Positions 29,682 through 36,725 of a stretch of 36,725 nucleotides of DNA are shown piece after piece (position 1 is the stretch's first letter; every line of letters starts with the position of its first letter). The notes under the pieces are model-generated. The model worked only from the letters and a program-made list of their open reading frames with translations, ran no database searches and was not told the DNA's origin. Both the position numbers and the translations under genes were made by a program. This stretch comes from an archaeon (lineage in GTDB: Archaea > Nanobdellota > Nanobdellia > Woesearchaeales > GW2011-AR15), in the NCBI GenBank assembly GCA_018671515.1, contig JABHHN010000101.1, forward strand, positions 1-36,725. Reading direction: 5' to 3'.

Positions 29682-30245
29682 TTAAATTTTTTTACGTTTA
29701 ATAATTTTCTTAGAAACTAAAGAATTAGGAATATAAATAACATCTCCATTTTTTGTTGTGACTTCTGTATGAAATAGATTTAATTTAGTCACCTTTCCTT
29801 TAATATTATCAATTTCTATTATATTTCCTTCTTTAAAATACTTTTTTTTAGATATTTGAATACCACCAAATAAATTTGGAAAAAAATCTCTTATTCCAAG
29901 AGCCATAGAAAAAACTATCAACAACATAAAAATTAAAAAAAGGATATAAAGTATTATTCTAGCCAATCCTATTTGATATAAAGCATAAATTAATGATAGA
30001 GAATAGATTGTAAATGTAATTAAATTTATAATCAATTTTTCAATATTAAAAGAAATTTTAAAATTAGTCTTAAAAATACTATTTAACTCTATTTCTTTTA
30101 AAAATCTGGATAAAAGCTTATTTATTAATTTCCCAACTACAAAACCTGATAAAATTATTATTAATGATAAAATTAACTTATATGGTGTTCCTGTTAAAAA
30201 AAAATCCATATATTTCACAGGTTCAATTATAGTATTATTCTCCAT
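29682..30245 (-). CDS. MscS-family small-conductance mechanosensitive channel-like protein
   Basis: TM segments then GIRDFFPNLFGGIQISKKKYFKEGNIIEIDNIKGKVTKLNLFHTEVTTKNGDVIYIPNSLV. Confidence 0.88.
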   Translation of the reverse strand: MENNTIIEPVKYMDFFLTGTPYKLILSLIIILSGFVVGKLINKLLSRFLKEIELNSIFKTNFKISFNIEKLIINLITFTIYSLSLIYALYQIGLARIILYILFLIFMLLIVFSMALGIRDFFPNLFGGIQISKKKYFKEGNIIEIDNIKGKVTKLNLFHTEVTTKNGDVIYIPNSLVSKKIIKRKKI

Positions 30246-30345
30246 AAATAATAAGTTATAAAAATTAATATAAAAATTTATTGAAACATACAAATTCAAT
30301 AAAAACAATAACTTATTAATATTCGCGCATCTTTATTTTCAAGAT

Positions 30346-31875
30346 ATGGACAGAATTTTATTATTAAATGACATAAATATAGGAGATTCAAAGAATATTG
30401 GAAGACTAGGTATCAATATCTCCATCCTTCATAAAAAAAGATTAAATGTTCCTCCAACATTTGTAATTACAAAACAACTTTATTTAGATTATATGGAACA
30501 AACTCAATTAAACTATAAAATATCAAAATTACTTAATGAACCTAATAATAATAGCATAGATAATTCTCTAATAATTAAAAAACTAATTTTAGATTCTGAA
30601 TTTCCAGAGGATTTAAGAGAAGAAATAATAGATGCTTATTATAGCCTAAGTTTTGATATTGACTCAAACGATGCTTCTTCACTTTTAAAAGTTAAAGAAG
30701 AAAATGTAATACTTAAATGCAGTTTACTTGATAATAGAGTTAAAGAAAAAGAATTTATTCTTGATAATGTCAAAGGAGAGTCAAATCTATTAGATTCTAT
30801 TAAAAAAGCATTCATTATCCCTTTTTCACAAAATAATATTGAAAATCCATTATCTATACAAGACGGAATCACAATAATAATTCAAAGGAAAATTAATCCT
30901 GAAAAATCAGGAATTGTTCTAACTATAAATGAAAATAATAATAAAGAAATGCTAATAAAAACATATAAAGGAGAAATTAGTGATTTATCTCAAAATTATA
31001 CCTATATTGTTGATAAATATACACTTGAAGCAAAAAATAGAGATTCAAATCTTCTTGAAAGTAATGATATAATGGAAATTTCTAGAACTGCTAAAAGAAT
31101 TGAAGGATTTATGGGAAATCCACAAGAAATATTTTGGAAAATTAGCAAAAATAAATTATATCTCCTGCAAACAGGATCAATAAATAATGAAAATAAAATA
31201 GAAGAGCCTGATGAAATTAAACTTAAAACATATGATAAAGAAGAAGATTATTCAAATGTTGAAATTGAAGCAATTGACGAAGTAAATAATCCCATTATTG
31301 ATATTGATGATGAATCAACAGAAGAAGAACCTTGGGTTGATGAAATTGATTCATCTGAGTCCTTAGATCAGTTCCCAATCAAAGAAAATCCAGAAGAAAA
31401 AGTTAAAGTTAATGAAAATAATATTGAAGAAGATATTGAATTTCTTGAAATAATTGAAAAAGAAGAACAAAAAACAGATGAAATTGTTTTTCAAGATAAT
31501 GATGAAATAAAAGATACTGAGGTTGTTGAAAGTAATGATAATAATAATACAGATGATGAATTATCTATATTTTCATCTCTAAAAGAATCTAAACCTACTT
31601 TCGATAACTCATCTGAAAAACCAGATGAAGACCCATTTCAAAAAACAAAAGCATTAAGTAAAGAAATATTAAAATCAAGTATAAATGCAATATTTTCTGA
31701 ATTACATAAATTCAACATAAATGATTTAGAAGAACTAAAAAATTCAGATATCAATAATAAATATGAAATACTTCACATTTTATCATTACAAAATCTAAAT
31801 GATGAAGAAATACCAAATCCAAAAGATATTGAAAGAGCTCTAAACATCCTTAATCAATTAAAAAACAAAGTATAA
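30346..31875 (+). CDS. PEP synthase/PPDK N-terminal (ATP-grasp) domain-like protein, probably inactive, with acidic linker
   Basis: GRLGINISILHKKRLNVPPTFVITKQLYLDYME...TIIIQRKINPEKSGIVLT...NPQEIFWKISKNKLYLLQTG, then Asp/Glu-rich region and C-terminal helical domain; lacks His-phosphate and PEP-binding domains. Confidence 0.75.
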   Translation: MDRILLLNDINIGDSKNIGRLGINISILHKKRLNVPPTFVITKQLYLDYMEQTQLNYKISKLLNEPNNNSIDNSLIIKKLILDSEFPEDLREEIIDAYYSLSFDIDSNDASSLLKVKEENVILKCSLLDNRVKEKEFILDNVKGESNLLDSIKKAFIIPFSQNNIENPLSIQDGITIIIQRKINPEKSGIVLTINENNNKEMLIKTYKGEISDLSQNYTYIVDKYTLEAKNRDSNLLESNDIMEISRTAKRIEGFMGNPQEIFWKISKNKLYLLQTGSINNENKIEEPDEIKLKTYDKEEDYSNVEIEAIDEVNNPIIDIDDESTEEEPWVDEIDSSESLDQFPIKENPEEKVKVNENNIEEDIEFLEIIEKEEQKTDEIVFQDNDEIKDTEVVESNDNNNTDDELSIFSSLKESKPTFDNSSEKPDEDPFQKTKALSKEILKSSINAIFSELHKFNINDLEELKNSDINNKYEILHILSLQNLNDEEIPNPKDIERALNILNQLKNKV

Positions 31876-31877
31876 TT

Positions 31878-32117
31878 TTATTTATTCTCAAATATATGCA
31901 ATCCACCATCCATAAAATCATGAATATCTATCACTAAACCTAAAATTAGCCCAGCATTCACTAAAAATGGCCCAAAACCCCATTTTGCAAAAAATAATGG
32001 AATTAGTATTGTCATTGTAAAAAGTCTAATAAAATCATCTATAACAAAAAGAAATTTGAACACACCTTTTCCTCTTTTTGTCACTTGCATAAGCATATTT
32101 AATATTACTTTTATCAT
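31878..32117 (-). CDS. Small membrane protein, unknown
   Basis: 79 aa with hydrophobic segments, coding-like composition. Confidence 0.6.
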   Translation of the reverse strand: MIKVILNMLMQVTKRGKGVFKFLFVIDDFIRLFTMTILIPLFFAKWGFGPFLVNAGLILGLVIDIHDFMDGGLHIFENK

Positions 32118-32246
32118 TTTTAATTATCCCCTATATATTTTATATAGAAGAATTATATGTAATTTAAAAGATTTATGCTCTTTTTTTATAGACTCAAATA
32201 AATAATAAGAATATTATAATTTGAACTTAATTTTAAATAATGAAAT

Positions 32247-33188
32247 TTAATTCAAAACTACAATATATCTTGTTAGACTCTTATGTATATAAATCTCAAA
32301 TTCATTTTTTATTTTCCATTTAGTTATTTTTATAATCTTTTTATACTCAGACCAACTTGGAAATATTACAACCATTCTTTTTGTTGATTGATGAGCAGAA
32401 TTCAAAAAATTAAGATAAAGTTCATCTAAATTCTTCCCCTTGGAATTTTTACCATAAGGTAAATCAGTAACTATTGCATCAAATTTTTTTTCAATTGTAG
32501 ATGAATCCCTTTGTTTAATATTAAATTTATTTATACCATAATGCATAAGATTAACCTTACAATATTCTATCTGCTTTTTAAATAAATCATATCCTGTTAT
32601 ATTAAAACCCATAAACCCTGCTTCAATTAAAATTCCACCAGAACCACAAAAAGGATCTAATATTTTCCCATTTTTAAGTCCAGTAAGATTGATACAAACT
32701 CTTGCAAGCCTAGGATCTAATGATGATGGATGTAATTTAGGTCTCATATGAGCTTTTCTGCTTAGATAACTCTTATCAATATCAGTAATAAATCTACAAC
32801 AATATACTTCTTCCTTATTAAAAATAAAAAATATAATCGTATCAGGATTTTTTAAATTGACATTTGGTTTTTTTAAATTTTTCCAAATCAATGATGATAA
32901 ATTTTTTTCAGTGATATATTTATCATTTTTTATTCTAACACAAAACGTTTTTTTAATAAGTGAGTCCCAATCATATTTTTCAATTTTTTCATTTAATTTT
33001 GATTTATTTGATTTAAAAAGAAACTCAAAAATTCTATGACTAAAACCTAATCTCTTAGAATAATCTTTTTCTGATTCTATCAATAAATAATTATCAAAAA
33101 ATTTGAAAGATTTGTCTTTTTCTAAATAAATAATTTCTTCTTTAGCTAGATTTAAATTTGATTTATTTAATTCAAATATTAATTTCAT
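32247..33188 (-). CDS. Trm-G10/Trm11-like tRNA guanosine N2-methyltransferase
   Basis: KLHPSSLDPRLARVCINLTGLKNGKILDPFCGSGGILIEAGFMG and TDLPYGKNSKG. Confidence 0.85.
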   Translation of the reverse strand: MKLIFELNKSNLNLAKEEIIYLEKDKSFKFFDNYLLIESEKDYSKRLGFSHRIFEFLFKSNKSKLNEKIEKYDWDSLIKKTFCVRIKNDKYITEKNLSSLIWKNLKKPNVNLKNPDTIIFFIFNKEEVYCCRFITDIDKSYLSRKAHMRPKLHPSSLDPRLARVCINLTGLKNGKILDPFCGSGGILIEAGFMGFNITGYDLFKKQIEYCKVNLMHYGINKFNIKQRDSSTIEKKFDAIVTDLPYGKNSKGKNLDELYLNFLNSAHQSTKRMVVIFPSWSEYKKIIKITKWKIKNEFEIYIHKSLTRYIVVLN

Positions 33189-33274
33189 AATAGTTTAAGA
33201 ATTAATAATTCAAATAATAAAGTTTGTATTCAATTTAGTAAATTATAAATATCCAAAGAATAGTTAGAATAGTA

Positions 33275-35146
33275 ATGAATGATAGGAAATTGCTATTTTA
33301 TGCTATTTTGAGCTTTCTTGTATTAACAACAATAACAAATATTATTGTAATTATAAATATTGATGTACCTCAGGAATCAAAAATATCAGGAAAAGCAACA
33401 CAATTAGGAAATATTAATCTATGTTTATTAGATGGTCCTCCGGATTCATTATCCCTGTCTACTAATTGCAATACAACAATCTATGAAGATGATAATATTT
33501 TATGTAATTTTAGTGTAAACACTTCTGCAACTTATACTTCTAGTTTCATTACTAATCCAACATTATTTACAATTGAATCAGATGGAAATGTTAATTTTAC
33601 ACCTAACCAAACAAATGTTGGAAATCATTCATACTCTATTGGTTATACTGCAGGTCCGAGCTGCAGTCCCAGATCTGGTTCTGAAAGCTTTGATGTTGAA
33701 ATAATAAATACAAAAGATCCACCAATATTAATCCAAAATTTCTCTAATCAAAAATGGCCACAAGATACGAGTATAACTCCTTTTGATTTAGATTCTTATT
33801 TTTCAGATCCTGATGGAGATGAGCTTTCTTATAGTTATACTCCTGTTTCTTTTGTAACAGTCACCATAAATAATCTAAATGAAGTCACATTCAAACCAGC
33901 TTATCATTATTATGGCATACAATATGTCTATTTTAGTGCAATGGACCCATATAATGCATCTGTTACTAGTAATAAAATTAAATTAACAATTCAAAGAGTA
34001 GACATCGATGAAGACGATGATAATGATGATAGTACAAGTAGTAGTAGTGGTGGTAGTGGAAGTTCTGGATCATTTACATCTTGTATATCTCAATGGTTTT
34101 GTTCTGAATGGAGTCAATGTCCTCCAACATATATCAAACATAGGACATGTACAGATGAAAAAAATTGTACAGTACCTATAAATAAACCAAATGAAACTGA
34201 AAGCTGTGTATATGAACATACTTGTTATGATGGTATTTTAGGACCTTATGAAGAACAAGTAGACTGTGGAGGTATATGTCCAGCTTGTGAAACTTGCTTT
34301 GATGGAATAAAAAACCAAAATGAAGAAGAAATAGATTGTGGTGGAATTTGTAAATCGTGTACAACAACATTACTTAAACCAGGAGTAATTAAAAATATTG
34401 AAAAACCAATAAGAATAACTTCAGAAAAAAGATCTATTTTTAATGCTTTTCTAATGATGTTAATGGGATCCATGTTAATTTATGCATTATATAGATCAGC
34501 ACCTGTCCAACTACTTCTATTTCCACCTGCTAAACGCAAAAAGAAAAAAGAATTGATATTGGATGTTGAAGCAAAACAAACATTATTAGAAAGATTAGCA
34601 AAACTGGAAAAAAAAATACCTAGGTTAAAAAAAGAAGAAATCATCATTGAATTTTCATCTATATCAAGAGAATACTTTAGAAGATTGTTTGAAATTGAAT
34701 ATGAATATACATATGAAGAACTTCAAAATGAATTAAAAAATATAGAAGCAGAAAAAAGTCTAAAAGAGCTTTTAGTCAAATTTTTCAAACAATCTTCAGA
34801 AATTTCTTATAGTGGGTCTATTAATATCTCTAAAAATAAAATCATTGAAAGAATTTATCAATTTAGAAAAATTATTGAACTTACATCTGTAAAAGATCCA
34901 GGAATAAAAAAACCTGAAACAATTGAACAAAAACAAAAAATATTGGAATATAAACTAGACACATTTTTCTTAAAAGTATCAAATGCAAAACTTGCTATAA
35001 AAAATAATAATATAAATAAAGCCTACAAAATTTATCTTGAACTCCATAAAGATTATGAAAAACTTAAAAATAATGAAAAAAAAAGAGTTGTAAAGTATAT
35101 TGAAAATTTATATAATGATCTTTATAAAATTAAAAATAATTCTTAA
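33275..35146 (+). CDS. Membrane-anchored surface protein (cadherin-like, thrombospondin-1-like, DCGGxCxxC modules)
   Basis: Signal anchor; DPDGDELSYSYTP; SQWFCSEWSQCPPTYIKHRTC; two CxDGIxxxxExxxDCGGxCxxC modules; C-proximal TM (FNAFLMMLMGSMLIYALY) and coiled-coil tail. Confidence 0.82.
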   Translation: MNDRKLLFYAILSFLVLTTITNIIVIINIDVPQESKISGKATQLGNINLCLLDGPPDSLSLSTNCNTTIYEDDNILCNFSVNTSATYTSSFITNPTLFTIESDGNVNFTPNQTNVGNHSYSIGYTAGPSCSPRSGSESFDVEIINTKDPPILIQNFSNQKWPQDTSITPFDLDSYFSDPDGDELSYSYTPVSFVTVTINNLNEVTFKPAYHYYGIQYVYFSAMDPYNASVTSNKIKLTIQRVDIDEDDDNDDSTSSSSGGSGSSGSFTSCISQWFCSEWSQCPPTYIKHRTCTDEKNCTVPINKPNETESCVYEHTCYDGILGPYEEQVDCGGICPACETCFDGIKNQNEEEIDCGGICKSCTTTLLKPGVIKNIEKPIRITSEKRSIFNAFLMMLMGSMLIYALYRSAPVQLLLFPPAKRKKKKELILDVEAKQTLLERLAKLEKKIPRLKKEEIIIEFSSISREYFRRLFEIEYEYTYEELQNELKNIEAEKSLKELLVKFFKQSSEISYSGSINISKNKIIERIYQFRKIIELTSVKDPGIKKPETIEQKQKILEYKLDTFFLKVSNAKLAIKNNNINKAYKIYLELHKDYEKLKNNEKKRVVKYIENLYNDLYKIKNNS

Positions 35147-35201
35147 TAAACAAAATATTCATTTCTAAACTCCAAAATCAAAAATTATTTAAATAAGTTC
35201 G

Positions 35202-35245
35202 ATTACTAAGTTATATAATTAAGTATACTTAACTAACTTAGTAAT
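35202..35245. promoter_or_regulatory. Nested palindromic operator candidate
   Basis: ATTACTAAGTTA (35202-35213) / TAACTTAGTAAT (35234-35245) with perfect inner palindrome TTAAGTATACTTAA (35219-35232); TATA-like ttatataatt within. Confidence 0.75.
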
Positions 35246-35274
35246 TTCGGAATAATAGCGACAAATGATTTTGA

Positions 35275-35409
35275 ATGGTAAATATAAATATACAAATACC
35301 TGATGAGTTGCACAAAAAAGCTAAAATAAAATGTGCCATAGATGAAACTACTCTAAAAGATTTCATTATTAATTCTATTAAAGATAAATTAGAGGATAAT
35401 AAAAAATGA
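35275..35409 (+). CDS. Ribbon-helix-helix (CopG/Arc-like) DNA-binding protein
   Basis: 44 aa, absent from the ORF track: MVNINIQIPDELHKKAKIKCAIDETTLKDFIINSIKDKLEDNKK. Confidence 0.7.
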   Translation: MVNINIQIPDELHKKAKIKCAIDETTLKDFIINSIKDKLEDNKK

Positions 35410-36725
35410 AATTCAAAAAATACCTTCCTATTATCTTTGTATTTATGTTGCTAATCTCAATATATTTAATCTCCGCACTATTGAATTTTTCAACTGCTCC
35501 ATATTTTGATAATGTTCCAGTTCATACAAATGAAACACTAAATTGCATATGGAAAGTTAATGAAAATTCTGAAGCCAATATAACTTGGTATTTAGATGGC
35601 GTATATAATAGATCAGAAAACATCACCTGTTCTTCTGGAGTCGATTGTATATCTTCAATCCCAAATAATGAAACTCACAGATATAATTCTTGGAATTGTT
35701 CAGTTTATATATTTAATTCTACAAATTATAATACTACTCAATCTGTTGTCTTAAATATTAGTAATGCTGATCCGTTTTTTATTAATCTAGAAGACAATTA
35801 TTCACTCTTTGAAGATACAGCGTACTCACTTGATATTGATTCAATTGATCCCGATGCTCCTAATTCAGTAGATGGTGATGGAATACAATATACATCTATT
35901 TGTAAATCCAATTGTCCTTTCACTTCTTTTGATATTGCAAGTGATGGTAAAACAATTTTTACACCTGATAATAATGATATAGGAAATCACACCATACAAA
36001 TAATTGTCCTTGATGCAGAACCTGAAGATGGAATTACAAAAAAAGATGTGATTTACGAAGTTATTGGAATAAATGATGCACCAACACTTAATGGAACAGA
36101 AAATGTAACAATCACAGAAGGAAATATTTTATCATATCTTATCACTGGTTCAGATGAAGAAAATTATGGAGGACCATTTAATTTTACTGTAAATTCATCC
36201 TACCCGTATGATTCATTATTTGCATCAGAACAAATTCATTATTCAACTAGTGACAATATTACCATAAATATATCATTTATAAATTCAAGAGATTCACAAT
36301 TTGAAGATAATGGCAATCACACAATTACAGTCAAGATATGTGATCCAATAAATGCTACTTTATGCACTATTGCATCTTTCAATTTAGAAGTGACTACCGT
36401 AGCACATTATCCAATTTTAAGTTATATTCCAAATCAAAACGGAACACAAAATACAGCATTTAATTTAAAATTCAATGCTACTGATTTAGATGATGGAGAT
36501 GTGTTAAATTTTTCAGTTGTGCCAAATGACTGTACTCTTAGTAATCCTTGGTCAGTTACCATGCTTAATACAAGCAATCTAAATGCAACAGGTGAAATTG
36601 ATATTTCAACATTAACAAATAACCATATTGTATGTAGAAATGTTACAATTACTGTTGAGGATTCTACAACTAGGACTGATTCTCAAATAATATTTTTTAA
36701 TCTGACGAATATCAATGATGACCCA
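35406..36725 (+). CDS. N-terminal part of a large surface protein with Ig/cadherin-like repeats (runs off window)
   Basis: Open frame of 440 codons from ATG 35406 to the window end: MKFKKYLPIIFVFMLLISIYLISALLNFST...; DPDAPNSVDGDGIQYT, GINDAPTLNGTENVTITEGN; many N-x-S/T sequons; ATG overlaps the RHH stop. Confidence 0.85.
   Translation, partial: MKFKKYLPIIFVFMLLISIYLISALLNFSTAPYFDNVPVHTNETLNCIWKVNENSEANITWYLDGVYNRSENITCSSGVDCISSIPNNETHRYNSWNCSVYIFNSTNYNTTQSVVLNISNADPFFINLEDNYSLFEDTAYSLDIDSIDPDAPNSVDGDGIQYTSICKSNCPFTSFDIASDGKTIFTPDNNDIGNHTIQIIVLDAEPEDGITKKDVIYEVIGINDAPTLNGTENVTITEGNILSYLITGSDEENYGGPFNFTVNSSYPYDSLFASEQIHYSTSDNITINISFINSRDSQFEDNGNHTITVKICDPINATLCTIASFNLEVTTVAHYPILSYIPNQNGTQNTAFNLKFNATDLDDGDVLNFSVVPNDCTLSNPWSVTMLNTSNLNATGEIDISTLTNNHIVCRNVTITVEDSTTRTDSQIIFFNLTNINDDP

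Noticed and set aside
34036-34070. AGT/GGT trinucleotide-rich tract as a microsatellite
   Set aside because: Encodes an in-frame Ser/Gly linker (STSSSSGGSGSSGS); imperfect repeats, better explained as a protein linker.

Overview
AT-rich archaeal chromosomal window, most like a DPANN-type genome (Woesearchaeota/Pacearchaeota-like; lineage is inference). It holds about 30 protein genes and one tRNA. Many are archaeal information-processing genes: class I LysRS, GyrB, aRF1, aIF5A, eL40, eL43, RpoP, prefoldin beta, a UPF0147 protein, TrmJ, a Trm-G10-like methyltransferase, TYW1/Taw1, Dph6 and a DEAD-box helicase. Others are LysK, a RimK-type ligase with a retropepsin-like partner, a site-2 protease, a DUF2202 protein, MscS, MFS, and several large secreted or surface proteins. 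The best candidate for an undescribed system is the minus-strand locus 12322-18487. It encodes a 1776-aa exported, membrane-spanning, Cys-rich protein whose C-terminus reads as a divergent PP2C-type phosphatase fold, preceded 1 nt upstream by a secreted/anchored partner gene. Other leads: an eL40 without its zinc-ribbon cysteines; a RimK fused to an AbrB-like tail; a PPDK/PEP-synthase ATP-grasp pseudoenzyme; two 16-bp palindromes 53 bp apart between a winged-helix gene and taw1; a small RHH gene under a nested palindrome and overlapping a giant surface-protein gene; a duplicated tRNA-Pro 3' end; and several GC-rich hairpin islands. No CRISPR array or intact transposase gene was seen. All homology calls are by eye, without database searches.
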